In this document: piece by piece, positions 45,190 through 54,787 of the stretch
Layout: each line of letters starts with the position of its first letter
How positions within the stretch are numbered: position 1 is the stretch's first letter
DNA from: Palleronia pelagia
Lineage (GTDB): Bacteria; Pseudomonadota; Alphaproteobacteria; Rhodobacterales; Rhodobacteraceae
Direction of reading: 5' to 3'
Length of the DNA stretch: 64,000 bases
NCBI RefSeq assembly: GCF_900110115.1
Contig: NZ_FOCM01000001.1
Location: 372,001-436,000 of the forward strand
Position numbers and translations under genes: made by a program
Notes under the pieces: model-generated
What the model was told of the DNA's origin: nothing
Database searches by the model: none
The model's input: only the letters and a program-made list of their open reading frames with translations

Positions 45190-46023
45190 TCAGTCGCGCC
45201 CGTTCATCGTGTCGGGCAAATCGATCCGGGCCACCTGTTCGGCGATCGGATCGGTCGACAGGGGCTGGGTCTTGGCCGAGAACGCCTCGGGCGAGGTCAG
45301 GGTCTGCCAGCGCCGGTCGGCATACACCTCGAGCGCGTCGAACTTGGCCTTGTAGCCCATCTTGGGGCTGCCCGGCACCCAGTAGCCCAGGTAGACATAG
45401 GGCAGGCCGGCCTCGCGCGCGATCTCCACGTGGTCGAGGATCGCGAAGGTCCCCAACGAGTCGCCCGCCAGGTCCGGGTCGAAGAACGAATAGACCATGG
45501 ACAGCCCGTCATCGAGCACGTCGGTCAGGCACACGGCTGCAAGGTCCGAGCTGCCGTCGTTCGCGTCGGTCGCGGCGTATTCCACCACGCGGCTGCGGAT
45601 GGGCGTCTCCTCGATCATCGCCGCGAATTCGAAGATATCCATGTCGGCCATGCCGCCATCGGCGTGTCGGCTGTCCAGATAGCGGCGGAAAAGGGCGTAT
45701 TGATCTTCGGTCGCCCAGGGTGCGTTGGCCCGGCGGCTCAAATGCGCGTTGCGCTTGAGAACCCGGCGCTGGGTGCGCGATGGCTTGAAATCGGCCACCC
45801 GGATCCGCGCCGACAGGCAGGCCGAACATTCGGCGCAGCTGGGACGGTAAAGCACGTTCTGCGACCGGCGGAAGCCCTGTTTGGACAGGCTGTCGTTCAG
45901 CAATTGCGCCTCGTCGCCCTGCAGGGACGTGAACAGCTTACGCTCCATGCGGCCCGGCAGATACGGACAGCTTTGGGGCGCCGTCACGTAGAACTGCGGC
46001 GCAAGTGGTAACGAATGGCGCAT
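45190..46023 (-). CDS. bpt: arginyl/leucyl-tRNA--protein transferase (Bpt/Ate family)
   Basis: 277 residues, N-degron pathway enzyme that adds an amino acid from aminoacyl-tRNA to N-terminal acidic residues, sending proteins to ClpAP. The N-terminal ATE domain has the Cys set [14 protein letters not shown] and [12 protein letters not shown]; the C-terminal domain has [24 protein letters not shown] and [15 protein letters not shown]. Bacterial Bpt usually transfers leucine, while databases often say arginyltransferase. Monocistronic, upstream of nothing on its strand within 286 bases. Confidence 0.92.
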   Translation of the reverse strand: MRHSLPLAPQFYVTAPQSCPYLPGRMERKLFTSLQGDEAQLLNDSLSKQGFRRSQNVLYRPSCAECSACLSARIRVADFKPSRTQRRVLKRNAHLSRRANAPWATEDQYALFRRYLDSRHADGGMADMDIFEFAAMIEETPIRSRVVEYAATDANDGSSDLAAVCLTDVLDDGLSMVYSFFDPDLAGDSLGTFAILDHVEIAREAGLPYVYLGYWVPGSPKMGYKAKFDALEVYADRRWQTLTSPEAFSAKTQPLSTDPIAEQVARIDLPDTMNGRD

Positions 46024-46102
46024 ACGACCCCCGGGGCTGACGAAACGGAGCCTAGCAACGCATCATCTGCCCGCCAAGCCCCGCAGTGGTCGCGTTTTTC
46101 GC

Positions 46103-46546
46103 TCAGCCCGCCGCGCGGTTGATCGCCGCCGTGCCGATCACGTGGTCGGTCAGACCCTGCGCCCGCGGGGTGGCCAGCATCATCACGCCCGAGACCAGCT
46201 GCAGCGGGAAGACCGCCATCGAGGCCGCGTAGCCGGCCGTGTGAAGAAATGCCGCGGTCAGGTCCAGCGGCAGGCCGCGATGGTCGCGGATCTCGATCGC
46301 CATGAGGCGCATGCCCCAGGTCGCCGACCCCCGTGCGAGGGTTGCCGTGCGATAGGCGAAGCCGACGCAGGCCGCGAAGAACGGAAAGTAGAAGATCGAG
46401 GTGAACAGCGTCAGCGGCGTCAGGACCAGCGACAGCGCGAAGATCGCGCAGATATCCACCAGCCACGCCAGGGCGCGCTTGGTCGGCACGCCCGCGTAGA
46501 ACGCGTCGTGCAGGTCCGGGTCGGGCAGGCCGGGATGGGGCGTCAT
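46103..46546 (-). CDS. RDD family membrane protein
   Basis: 147 residues, RDD domain: RALAWLVDICAIFALSLVL, FRTATLARGSATWGMRLMAIEIRD-type core (here FAYRTATLARGSATWGMRLM) and LTDHVIGTAAINR. Three membrane helices. Start at 46546 (MTPHPGLPDPD) is preferred because AAGGA lies before it; the longer frame to 46615 overlaps the upstream gene stop by four bases and remains possible. Function unknown. It is in an operon with DUF2852 upstream. Confidence 0.82.
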   Translation of the reverse strand: MTPHPGLPDPDLHDAFYAGVPTKRALAWLVDICAIFALSLVLTPLTLFTSIFYFPFFAACVGFAYRTATLARGSATWGMRLMAIEIRDHRGLPLDLTAAFLHTAGYAASMAVFPLQLVSGVMMLATPRAQGLTDHVIGTAAINRAAG

Positions 46547-46611
46547 GTCGGGTCCTTCAACGGGGCGCCGCCCCCCGAGGGGGGCGGTGTCGCTTGTCTG
46601 GGTGATCGGGG

Positions 46612-47022
46612 TCATGCGTCTTCCGATTCACGCTGGTCGTTGTCGCGCTTCTTGGCGCGTTCGTCCATGAACTGGTCGAACTCGGCCTTGTCCTTCGCTT
46701 CGCGCAGGCGCTTGAGGAACTTCTCGAAGGCCTCCTGCTCGTCTTCCAGCCGGCGCAGCGTCTCGGTCCGGTAGGCGTCGAACGCGGCGTTCCCGCTCGA
46801 CCCGTGCGCGGTGAACCGGGCCCGGCGCGTGGCGCAACCGCCGCCCTGGAACTTGCCGCGGAACAGCATGAAGGCCAGTAGCGCGAGACCCACGGGCCAG
46901 AACAGGATGAAACCCAGCACCATGGCCGCAATCCAGGCGCCCTTGCCGCGGGCGTCGAGCCAGGCTTCGGTGCGCGACAGGTAACTGCCGGTCTGCTGCG
47001 GGACGTCTGCGAATGTGGTCAT
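46612..47022 (-). CDS. DUF2852 domain-containing protein
   Basis: 136 residues. One or two N-terminal membrane helices (GAWIAAMVLGFILFWPVGLALLAFMLF) are followed by a charged coiled coil (NAAFDAYRTETLRRLEDEQEAFEKFLKRLREAKDKAEFDQFMDERA), the hallmark of DUF2852 in Rhodobacterales. Function unknown. Its upstream region holds a long inverted repeat shared with the 3' end of ybaK. Confidence 0.85.
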   Translation of the reverse strand: MTTFADVPQQTGSYLSRTEAWLDARGKGAWIAAMVLGFILFWPVGLALLAFMLFRGKFQGGGCATRRARFTAHGSSGNAAFDAYRTETLRRLEDEQEAFEKFLKRLREAKDKAEFDQFMDERAKKRDNDQRESEDA

Positions 47023-47050
47023 TGTCTTCGGTCCTTTCCGAATTGCCGTG

Positions 47051-47130
47051 AATGTAAATTCCTTTCACATCACTCCAGATGCGCATCCGGGCTCGACCCT
47101 GCAAGGGCCGATGTGAAAAGAATTTACATT
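47051..47130. repeat. 21-base inverted repeat between ybaK and DUF2852 gene
   Basis: Arms 47051-47071 and 47110-47130 are inverted copies with one mismatch, separated by 38 bases. They are AT-rich in a GC-rich genome (arm opens AATGTAAATTC and ends CACATC). The right arm overlaps the last two codons and stop of ybaK. It could be a long hairpin, a pair of operator sites, or the remains of a small mobile element. Confidence 0.75.
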
Positions 47131-47609
47131 TGCGGCGAAGGACCCGCGAAATCAGCCACTTGCAGTCCGAATTTCTCGACCAGGACACCCGATGCGATGG
47201 GGAAATTATGCCGCGGGGTGCCGGCGGCGCACCAGATCACGTCGAAATCGAGCAACCGGCGGTCCAAGAAGGCCGGGCAGGGCGACAGGTGGCCCACGGG
47301 CGCGACCCCGCCGATGGCGAAGCCCGTCTGCGCCCGGATCAGCGCCGCATCGGCCTTGCCCAGCGGCTCGCCCACCAGGGCAGCGGCGCGGTCCGGATCC
47401 ACCCTGTTGCCGCCCGCGGTCAGGAACAGGACGGCCCGGTCGCTGTCCTCGGCGCGGAAGATGATGGATTTGCCGATTTGGTCGGTTTCGACCCCCAGCG
47501 CGGCGGCGGCCTCGGCCGCGGTGCGGGTCTGGGTCGTGGCCTCGGTCGGGGTGACGTCGAGACCGGCATCGGACAGTGCGCGCATCACGCGTTTCAGGCT
47601 TTTGCTCAT
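47124..47609 (-). CDS. YbaK/EbsC (aminoacyl-tRNA deacylase) family protein
   Basis: 161 residues, YbaK/ProX-type editing domain that hydrolyses mischarged tRNA. Features: TRTAAEAAAALGVETDQIGKSIIFRA (with the family Lys), LTAGGNRVDPDRAAALVGEPLGKADAALIR, and the substrate loop GFAIGGVAPVGHLSP. Start MSKSLKRVMRALSDAG is chosen over a longer Cys/Pro-rich frame. It diverges from glnE across 79 bases. Specificity (Cys-tRNA-Pro or other) cannot be set from sequence alone. Confidence 0.86.
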   Translation of the reverse strand: MSKSLKRVMRALSDAGLDVTPTEATTQTRTAAEAAAALGVETDQIGKSIIFRAEDSDRAVLFLTAGGNRVDPDRAAALVGEPLGKADAALIRAQTGFAIGGVAPVGHLSPCPAFLDRRLLDFDVIWCAAGTPRHNFPIASGVLVEKFGLQVADFAGPSPQM

Positions 47610-47688
47610 GGCGCCAAGTGGTGCCAGCAGGCCGCATGGGCCGCAAGGGTGCTTGACCATTCCGGCCGGGCAGCGTCACGGTCGCCCC

Positions 47689-50460
47689 ATGGATTTCGCC
47701 AGCCGCCTGTCCCGACAGCCCCGCCCCTACGACACCGACCGAGCCGCCGAGGCCGCGGCGCTGTTCGACGACCAGGCGCCGGTGCTGCGGGACCTTCTGT
47801 CCGGCACGGCGGGCTGCAGCCCGTACCTTTGGGGGCTGATGACGCGCGAGGCCGAGTGGCTGCGCGCGACGCTGGCGGACAGCCCCGAGGCCGCGCTCGA
47901 CCAGACGCTGGCCGCCATCGACGGTGACCTGTCCGTCGCGTTGCGGGTGGCCAAGCGGCGGGTGGCGCTGATCGCCGCGCTCGCTGATCTCGGCGGGATC
48001 TGGAGCCTCGAGGACGTGACCGGCGCGCTCACGCGCATGGCCGATCGGGCAACGCACCTGGCGCTCAGCAGCGAGGTCGCCCGCCTGGTCGACCGGGGCA
48101 AGCTGCCCGGCTTGATGGAGGCGGATGTCGAGACTGCGGGCGGGCTCACGGCGCTGGCCATGGGCAAGCAGGGCGCGTTCGAGCTGAACTATTCCAGCGA
48201 TATCGACCTGATCGTTCTGTTCGACGACGACCGTTTCGCGCGCGACGACATCCCAGACGCGCAGGCGGGCTTCGTCCGGGCCACCCGCGCCGCCTGCAAG
48301 CTGCTGAGCGAGCAAACCGCCGAAGGGTACGTCTTTCGCACCGACCTGCGGCTGCGCCCCGATCCCAGCGTTACGCCCGTGGCCATGGCCATGTCGCGGG
48401 CCGAGCGGTACTACGAGTCGCTCGGCCGCACCTGGGAGCGGGCGGCCCATATCAAGGCGCGTCCCTGCGCGGGCGATCTCGTCGCGGGGCAGGGGTATCT
48501 AGACCGGCTGCGCCCCTTCGTGTGGCGGCGGCACCTGGACTTCGCCGCGATTCAGGACGCCCACGATATGCGCCTGCGCATCCGCGACCACAAGGGGCTG
48601 GGCGGGCCGATCACGCTGCCCGGGCACGACATGAAGCTGGGCCGTGGCGGGATCCGCGAGATCGAGTTCTTCACCCAGACTCGGCAGATCATCGCGGGGG
48701 GCCGCGATCCATCGCTGCGCGTGCGCGGCACGCTGGAAGGATTGGCGCGGCTGGTCGACGCGGGCTGGATCCCGTCCGAGATCGCGGACGAGTTGACCGG
48801 GCACTACCGCTTCCACCGCACGGTCGAACACCGGCTCCAGATGGTCGCCGACGCGCAGACCCACGCGCTGCCCGATAGCGACGAGGGCTTTCACCGCCTG
48901 GCCGCGATGATGGACCGCGACGTGGACGACTTGCGGGGCGAGCTGCGCGACCGGCTGCACCGCGTGTCCGAGCTGACCGAGGGCTTCTTTGCCGGCGACG
49001 ACCGCGCCGTGGCGCAGATGCCCGAGCTGAGCGCGCAGCAGGAAGAGATGATGGAGGCCTGGCGCGGTCTGCCGGCCCTGCGCTCGGAACGCGCGCTGGA
49101 CATCTTCGACCGGATCAAGCCGGCGCTGCTGCGCCGCCTGCTGGGCAGCGCACGGCCCGACCAGGCGCTGGCGCGGTTCGACGATTTCCTGCGGGGCCTG
49201 CCGGCCGGCGTGCAGCTGTTCTCGCTCTTCGAGGCCAACCCGCAGCTGATCGACCTGATCGCCGACATCGCCGGCACGACGCCCGACCTTGCGGGGTATC
49301 TGTCGCAGAACTCCTCGGTGCTCGACGCGGTGATCGGCGGGGCGTTTTTCGCGGACTGGCCAGGGCAGGCCGCGCTGGAAACCGCTCTGGCCCGCGCGCT
49401 GACCGAGGCCGATGATTACGAAGAACGGCTCGACGCCGCGCGGGCCTGGGCGCGCGATTGGCATTTCCGGGTGGGGGTGCATCACCTGCGCGGTCTCATC
49501 GATGGGGCCGAGGCGCAGCGGCAGTATACCGACCTCGCCCGCGCGGTCGTGGCGCAGATCTGGCCCGTGGTGATCGCCGATTTTGCGACCCGCCACGGCG
49601 CGCCGCCGGGACGCGGCGCCATGGTGCTGGGCATGGGGTCGGTGGGGGCCGGGGCGCTGAACGCGCGCTCGGACCTGGACCTGATCGTGATCTACGACGC
49701 CGACGGGCAGGAGTCCTCGGACGGGCGGCGCCCGCTGGGCGCCCGCGTCTACTACACGCGGCTTACCCAGGCGCTGGTCACCGCGCTGCAGGCGCCCATG
49801 GCGCAGGGGCGGCTTTACGAGGTCGACATGCGGCTGCGGCCCTCGGGGCGGCAGGGGCCGGTGGCCGTGTCGCTGGCGTCCTTCCGCAATTACCAGCGCG
49901 ACGAGGCCTGGACGTGGGAGCACCTGGCCCTGACCCGCGCCACACCACTGGCGGGCCCCGAGCCCCTGTGCCGCGCGGTCGATGGGGTGCGCGACGCGGT
50001 GCTGGCACAGGACCACGCCCGGGAGGATGTCGCGCGCGACGTGTCCGAAATGCGCCGCCGCCTGCACGACGCCCGCCCCCGCGCGGCGTGGGAGGCAAAG
50101 GACGGCCCCGGCGGGTTGCAGGATATCGAGCTGCTGGCAACGGCGCTTGGTCTGTTGTCGGGCGCTGCCGGTCGCGACGTGGCGGGACAGGTGCAGGCGG
50201 GCCGCGCCGCAGGGCTGATTCAGCGCGACCCGGCGGACGCCCTGCTGGCCGCCCACGCCACCCTGTCGGCCTTTCGCATGGCGGCAAGGCTGCTGGGCCC
50301 CGGCGCGCCGGATGCCGAAACCACCGGCAGTTCCGGCGAGGCGCTGATCCTGCGTGCGCTGGGGCAGGACAGCCGCCCGGAGGCGGGGCACGAGCTGGTG
50401 AGGTTGCAGGACAGCGCCGCACGCCTCATCGAGGATTGCCTTGCGGGCTGGGCGGAATAA
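47689..50460 (+). CDS. glnE: bifunctional glutamine synthetase adenylyltransferase/deadenylase
   Basis: 923 residues, nitrogen control enzyme that adenylylates or deadenylylates glutamine synthetase in response to PII. Two nucleotidyltransferase halves: the N-terminal one with GKQGAFELNYSSDIDLIVLFDDD and the C-terminal one with GMGSVGAGALNARSDLDLIVIYDADG. Each is followed by a GlnD-PII-uridylyltransferase-like helical domain (GRGGIREIEFFTQTRQI and GPGGLQDIELLATALGLL). The start MDFASRLSRQP is used because the upstream frame is antisense to ybaK. Confidence 0.95.
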   Translation: MDFASRLSRQPRPYDTDRAAEAAALFDDQAPVLRDLLSGTAGCSPYLWGLMTREAEWLRATLADSPEAALDQTLAAIDGDLSVALRVAKRRVALIAALADLGGIWSLEDVTGALTRMADRATHLALSSEVARLVDRGKLPGLMEADVETAGGLTALAMGKQGAFELNYSSDIDLIVLFDDDRFARDDIPDAQAGFVRATRAACKLLSEQTAEGYVFRTDLRLRPDPSVTPVAMAMSRAERYYESLGRTWERAAHIKARPCAGDLVAGQGYLDRLRPFVWRRHLDFAAIQDAHDMRLRIRDHKGLGGPITLPGHDMKLGRGGIREIEFFTQTRQIIAGGRDPSLRVRGTLEGLARLVDAGWIPSEIADELTGHYRFHRTVEHRLQMVADAQTHALPDSDEGFHRLAAMMDRDVDDLRGELRDRLHRVSELTEGFFAGDDRAVAQMPELSAQQEEMMEAWRGLPALRSERALDIFDRIKPALLRRLLGSARPDQALARFDDFLRGLPAGVQLFSLFEANPQLIDLIADIAGTTPDLAGYLSQNSSVLDAVIGGAFFADWPGQAALETALARALTEADDYEERLDAARAWARDWHFRVGVHHLRGLIDGAEAQRQYTDLARAVVAQIWPVVIADFATRHGAPPGRGAMVLGMGSVGAGALNARSDLDLIVIYDADGQESSDGRRPLGARVYYTRLTQALVTALQAPMAQGRLYEVDMRLRPSGRQGPVAVSLASFRNYQRDEAWTWEHLALTRATPLAGPEPLCRAVDGVRDAVLAQDHAREDVARDVSEMRRRLHDARPRAAWEAKDGPGGLQDIELLATALGLLSGAAGRDVAGQVQAGRAAGLIQRDPADALLAAHATLSAFRMAARLLGPGAPDAETTGSSGEALILRALGQDSRPEAGHELVRLQDSAARLIEDCLAGWAE

Positions 50461-50469
50461 GACTTGGGC

Positions 50470-50745
50470 ATGCGCCGCGACACCGACCCCATGGACCCCA
50501 AGGGCCTGATTCGCGAATCCTTCGCGATCGAGGGCATCAGCCCGCCGGAATGCCGGTCGATCCTGATGGACTGGGCCCTGTCGCTGCCGGACGACATGCC
50601 GCCCGAACGCGCGATCCGCGCGCTTCTGTCACGCCACCAGGGCGCACCCCGCGACCACCCCATGCAAACGGTCCTGCGCGAGGGGCTCAATACGCCGCCC
50701 GCGCCCCGGCGCCGGGGCGGGCGGGCCGGGCGGCTGTCGAACTGA
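50470..50745 (+). CDS. small conserved-type hypothetical protein
   Basis: 91 residues from ATG 50470; ATG 50491 (MDPKGLIRESFAIEGISPPE) gives 84 and may be the true start, since the earlier residues look like linker. The core ECRSILMDWALSLPDDMPPERAIRALL is acidic-helical, the tail Arg/Pro-rich. Proteins of this look occur in roseobacters as unnamed short proteins; I know no function. Nine bases after glnE, so probably co-transcribed. Confidence 0.65.
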   Translation: MRRDTDPMDPKGLIRESFAIEGISPPECRSILMDWALSLPDDMPPERAIRALLSRHQGAPRDHPMQTVLREGLNTPPAPRRRGGRAGRLSN

Positions 50746-50779
50746 TCCAGCGTCCTACCCGTGGCGAGCGCTTCGCCGT

Positions 50780-50801
50780 GAGTATTTCCGGACCAGTGAT
50801 G
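50780..50801 (+). repeat. interspersed repeat, type B
   Basis: GAGTATTTCCGGACCAGTGA and TG; two-base variant of the copy at 32208. One of three copies within 160 bases. Confidence 0.65.
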
Positions 50802-50872
50802 TGGAGGGACGGCGCCATCCTCGGGCGATGTTCCAAGACGCCGAAGTCGCGCCTGCTGTATCCGTCTGGACC

Positions 50873-50895
50873 AGATACTTGGAAGACCAGTGATG
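50873..50895 (+). repeat. interspersed repeat, type B
   Basis: AGATACTTGGAAGACCAGTG and ATG. Faces the inverted copy at 50914, so the two could pair into a cruciform or hairpin of about 60 bases. Confidence 0.65.
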
Positions 50896-50913
50896 CAGGA
50901 CGCGCGGACTTTG

Positions 50914-50935
50914 GCATCACTGGTCTTCAAATACT
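50914..50935 (-). repeat. interspersed repeat, type B (inverted)
   Basis: Plus strand GCATCACTGGTCTTCAAATA and CT, identical over 20 bases to the copy at 45077. It lies 57 bases past the eda stop. Confidence 0.7.
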
Positions 50936-50992
50936 TCTGCCGGAGGGCCGCAACCGGCGGTCCGACCGAACCTTTCGCGCTTACGGGGGCGA

Positions 50993-51634
50993 TCAGCGCG
51001 CCAGCGCGGCGGCCTCGCGGGCCAGCTCGGTGATTCCGTCCCAGTCGCCCGCCTCGACCTTGTCCTGCGGCGCGACCCAAGAGCCGCCCACGCAGAGCGT
51101 GTTGGACAGGCCAAGGTAACCCGGCGCGTTCTTCAGGCTGACGCCGCCCGTGGGGCAGAACCGGATCTGCGGCAGCGGCGCCCCGATGGCCTTCAGCGCG
51201 GGCGCCCCGCCGCTTGCCTCGGCGGGGAAGAATTTCTGCACGGTGTAGCCCCGCTCGAGCAGTGCCATCGCCTCGGTCGAGGTCGCGGCGCCCGGCAGCA
51301 TGGGCAGCTCGGCCTCCTCGGCCGCATCCAGCAGCTTGGCGGTCGAGCCGGGCGAGACGCCGAAGCGCGCCCCGGCCTTGACCGCCGCCGAAACGTCCGC
51401 CGGGGTGAGCAGCGTGCCCGCGCCGACAGTGCCGCCCTCGACCGTGGCCATCTCGGCGATCACCTCCAGCGCGGCGGGGGTGCGCAGGGTGACCTCCAAC
51501 GCCGGAAGGCCGCCCGCCACCAGCGCGCGGGCGAGCGGCGCGGCGTGGGCGGGGTCGTGGACCACCAGCACCGGGATCACCGGGGCCAGGCGGCAAATCT
51601 GTTCGGCCTGGGCCGAGGCTTGGCTGGGGTTCAT
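50993..51634 (-). CDS. eda: KDPG aldolase (2-dehydro-3-deoxy-6-phosphogluconate aldolase)
   Basis: 213 residues, second step of the Entner-Doudoroff pathway, splitting KDPG to pyruvate and glyceraldehyde 3-phosphate. Class I aldolase barrel with [13 protein letters not shown], the catalytic Glu in [38 protein letters not shown] and the Schiff-base Lys in [14 protein letters not shown]. Start MNPSQASAQ has GGAGAG upstream. It follows edd by 25 bases in the same operon. Confidence 0.96.
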   Translation of the reverse strand: MNPSQASAQAEQICRLAPVIPVLVVHDPAHAAPLARALVAGGLPALEVTLRTPAALEVIAEMATVEGGTVGAGTLLTPADVSAAVKAGARFGVSPGSTAKLLDAAEEAELPMLPGAATSTEAMALLERGYTVQKFFPAEASGGAPALKAIGAPLPQIRFCPTGGVSLKNAPGYLGLSNTLCVGGSWVAPQDKVEAGDWDGITELAREAAALAR

Positions 51635-51659
51635 GCTCTGCTCTCCTGATTGTCCTGTC

Positions 51660-53465
51660 TCAAACGACGGTACCTGCGCCCTGGCTGGCCAGGCCCACGT
51701 TCTGGCGGAAGACCTCGAACAGCTCGCGGCCGACGCCATGGCCGTTGTCGCTCAGATCCGCCGTGGCGACGTCGCGGCTGTCGAGATCCACGTCCAGCAC
51801 GTCGAGCGTACCGTTGGTCGCATCCACCCGCACGACGTCGCCGTCGCGCAGCCGCGCGAGCGGGCCGCCGAGCGCCGCCTCGGGCGAGACGTGGATGCAG
51901 GCGGGCACCTTGCCGCTGGCCCCCGACATGCGGCCATCGGTGACCAGGGCGACCTTGAGCCCCTTGTCCTGCAGGTTCGCCAGCAGGGGGGTCAGCGAGT
52001 GCAATTCGGGCATGCCATTGGCGCGCGGCCCCTGGAAGCGGACGACGACCACCGTGTCTTCCGTGATCTCGCCCGCGCGGCACGCGGCCTTGACCTGTTC
52101 CTGGTTCTCGAAGATCCGGCAGGGCGCCTCGATCACGTGATAGTCAGATTTCACGGCGGAGATCTTCATCGCGCCGCGGCCGAGGTTGCCCTTCAGATCC
52201 GCCATGCCGCCCGTGGGCTGGAACGGGTCCGACACGGGGCGCAGGATCTTGTCGTTATGGGTCGTGCGGTCGGCATCTTCCCAGACGATGCGGTCGTCCT
52301 TCAGCTTCGGCTCTTTCACGTAATCCTTCAGCCCGTCGCCCATCACCGTGAGCGTGTCGTCGTGTAGCAGGCCCCCGTCGATCAACTCGCCGATCATGTA
52401 GGTCAGGCCGCCCGCCGCGTGGAAGTGGTTCACGTCGGCAAGGCCATTGGGATAGACCTTCGCCATCAGCGGCACGGCGGACGAAATGTCGGCGAAATCC
52501 TGCAGGTCGAGCTGCACGCCCGCCGCCCGCGCCATGGCCGGCAGGTGAATGAGCAGGTTGGTAGACCCGCCCGTGGCCATCAGCCCGACGATCCCGTTCA
52601 CGAAGGCCTTTTCGTCCAGCACCTGGCCCGCGGGGCGATAGTCGTTGCCCATCTGGGTGATCTGCGTCGCCCGTTCGACCCCGGCGACGGTCAGCGCGTC
52701 GCGCAGCGGCGTGTTGGGGTTCACGAAGCTGGCGCCGGGCAGGTGCAGCCCCATGAACTCCATCAGCATCTGGTTGGAATTGGCGGTGCCGTAGAAGGTG
52801 CAGGTGCCCGGCCCGTGATAGGACGCCATCTCGGCCTCCATCAGCTTGTCACGACCGACTTCGCCGGCAGCGAATTGTTGGCGCACCTTCGCCTTCTCGT
52901 CGTTGGGGAGCCCGCTGGTCATCGGGCCGGCGGGCAGGAAAATCGCGGGGATGTAGCCGAAGGTCGCCGCGCCGATGACAAGGCCCGGCACGATCTTGTC
53001 GCACACGCCCAGGTACAACGCCGAGTCGTAGCAATTGTGCGACAGCCCCACGCCGGTGGCGAGCGCGATGACATCGCGCGAGAACAGCGAAAGCTCCATC
53101 CCGACCTGGCCCTGGGTGATCCCGTCGCACATGGCCGGGACCCCGCCCGCGACCTGCGCCGTGGCGCCGAAGTTGCGCGCCGCCGTGCGGATCAGGTCGG
53201 GGAACCGCTCGAACGGCTGGTGGGCCGACAGCATGTCGTTGTAGGCGGTGATGATCCCGATATTGGGCTGGTTCTCGGTGGCGAGCCTGTCCTGGTCCTG
53301 TCCCGCGCCTGCGTACGCGTGGGCTTGGTTGCCGCAGGTCAGGTGCGCGCGGCGGGGGCCTTCCTCGGCGGCGCGGGCCATGCGGTCGAGATAGGTCGAC
53401 CGGCTGTCCTTCGAGCGTTCGACGATGCGGGCGGTGACGTCTGCGATGGTGGCGTTCAGGGGCAT
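51660..53465 (-). CDS. edd: phosphogluconate dehydratase
   Basis: 601 residues, first Entner-Doudoroff enzyme (6-phosphogluconate to KDPG), an Fe-S dehydratase of the IlvD/Edd family. Cluster ligands appear in [31 protein letters not shown] and [21 protein letters not shown]. The C-terminal domain has [20 protein letters not shown]. Edd length (~600) and the Edd-specific [16 protein letters not shown] opening separate it from IlvD. It diverges from the methyltransferase gene. Confidence 0.96.
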   Translation of the reverse strand: MPLNATIADVTARIVERSKDSRSTYLDRMARAAEEGPRRAHLTCGNQAHAYAGAGQDQDRLATENQPNIGIITAYNDMLSAHQPFERFPDLIRTAARNFGATAQVAGGVPAMCDGITQGQVGMELSLFSRDVIALATGVGLSHNCYDSALYLGVCDKIVPGLVIGAATFGYIPAIFLPAGPMTSGLPNDEKAKVRQQFAAGEVGRDKLMEAEMASYHGPGTCTFYGTANSNQMLMEFMGLHLPGASFVNPNTPLRDALTVAGVERATQITQMGNDYRPAGQVLDEKAFVNGIVGLMATGGSTNLLIHLPAMARAAGVQLDLQDFADISSAVPLMAKVYPNGLADVNHFHAAGGLTYMIGELIDGGLLHDDTLTVMGDGLKDYVKEPKLKDDRIVWEDADRTTHNDKILRPVSDPFQPTGGMADLKGNLGRGAMKISAVKSDYHVIEAPCRIFENQEQVKAACRAGEITEDTVVVVRFQGPRANGMPELHSLTPLLANLQDKGLKVALVTDGRMSGASGKVPACIHVSPEAALGGPLARLRDGDVVRVDATNGTLDVLDVDLDSRDVATADLSDNGHGVGRELFEVFRQNVGLASQGAGTVV

Positions 53466-53575
53466 GGGAATCCTCCTCTGTCGGCACTGTGCGTCCGTCG
53501 GGGCGACGGCTCAACAGCATTCCAGATAGCGCTATCATGGAATGCGCCCGCTTTCCAAGCCCCGGCCCATCGCCT

Positions 53576-54787
53576 ATGGCCGATGCCATGAACAGCGCCA
53601 TCGATCCGCCCATCATCCGCCTGCGCCCCAAGGCCAACGCCCGCGCGATCCGCCATGGCTTTCCGTGGGTTTACGCCAACGAGCTGGTCGTCGACCGCCG
53701 CACCGGCAAGCTGCCGGCCGGGACCATCGCCCGTCTGCAGGATGCCGACCGCGCCGACCTGGGGCTCGTGGCGCTCAGCCCCGGCTCGCAGATCATCGCC
53801 CGGATGCTCGACCGTGATGCGGATGCCCGGATCGACGGCGACTGGCTGGCGGGCAAGGTGCGCCGCGCGCTCGCCCATCGCGACCGGCTCTACGATGCGC
53901 CGTTCTACCGCCTGATCCACGCCGAAGCGGACGGCCTGCCGGGCGTGGTGGTCGACCGCTTCGGCGACACGCTGGTGGTGCAGCCCAACGCCGCTTGGGC
54001 CGAGGCGTTGCTGGATCCGCTGACCGAGGCGCTGCGTGCCACCGCCGGCGCGACCTGCATCGTGAAGAACGCCGCCAGCCGGGGCCGCGCGCGCGAGGGG
54101 TTGGACGATGTGACGAAGGTTATCCTGGGCGAGGCGCCCGGGGCGCCGATCCCGGTGCCCATGAACGGGGCGACCTACATGGCCGACATCATGGGCGGCC
54201 AGAAGACCGGGCTGTTCTTCGACCAGCGTGACAATCACCGCTTCGCCGCCGGTCTGGCCCGGGGCGGCCGGGTGCTGGACGTGTTCAGCCACGTGGGCGG
54301 CTTCGGTCTGGCCTGCCTCGCCGCGGGCGCCGAAAGCGCTTTGGCCGTCGACGGCTCGGCCCCGGCGCTGGAGCTTGCCGCGGCGGGCGCGGCGGCCTCG
54401 GGCCACGGCGACCGTTTCGCCACGCGCCAGGGCGACGCCTTCGCGACGCTCGAAGCGCTGGCCGAGGAGGGGGTGCAGTTCGACACCGTCATCTGCGACC
54501 CGCCCGCTTTCGCGCCGTCGAAATCCGCGCGCGAGGCGGGGTTGCGCGCCTACGAACGGGTGGCGCGCCTGGCCGCGCCGCTGGTGGCGCCGGGGGGCTA
54601 CCTGGGGCTGTGCTCGTGCTCGCACGCCGCGGACCTTGCCGCGTTCCGCGGCGCCAGCGTGCGCGGCATCGGGCGGGCCGGTCGGGCGGCGCAGCTGATC
54701 CACACGGGCTTTGCCGGGCCGGATCACCCGCAGCTGCCGCAGCTGGCCGAGACGGGCTATCTCAAGGCCCTGTTCTTCCGGCTGTGA
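53576..54787 (+). CDS. class I SAM-dependent rRNA methyltransferase (RlmI-like)
   Basis: 403 residues from MADAMNSAID (ATG 53588 also possible). N-terminal PUA domain (IIRLRPKANARAIRHGFPWVYANEL), EEHEE-like middle, then a Rossmann methyltransferase with ADIMGGQKTGLFFDQRDNH, VLDVFSHVGGFGLACLAAGA (SAM loop), and the catalytic-site motif ICDPPAFAPSK. This is the RlmI family that makes 23S rRNA m5C or related marks; the conserved Cys of the C-terminal part is in LCSCSHAAD. Its stop overlaps the GTG start of the PIN gene. Confidence 0.88.
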   Translation: MADAMNSAIDPPIIRLRPKANARAIRHGFPWVYANELVVDRRTGKLPAGTIARLQDADRADLGLVALSPGSQIIARMLDRDADARIDGDWLAGKVRRALAHRDRLYDAPFYRLIHAEADGLPGVVVDRFGDTLVVQPNAAWAEALLDPLTEALRATAGATCIVKNAASRGRAREGLDDVTKVILGEAPGAPIPVPMNGATYMADIMGGQKTGLFFDQRDNHRFAAGLARGGRVLDVFSHVGGFGLACLAAGAESALAVDGSAPALELAAAGAAASGHGDRFATRQGDAFATLEALAEEGVQFDTVICDPPAFAPSKSAREAGLRAYERVARLAAPLVAPGGYLGLCSCSHAADLAAFRGASVRGIGRAGRAAQLIHTGFAGPDHPQLPQLAETGYLKALFFRL

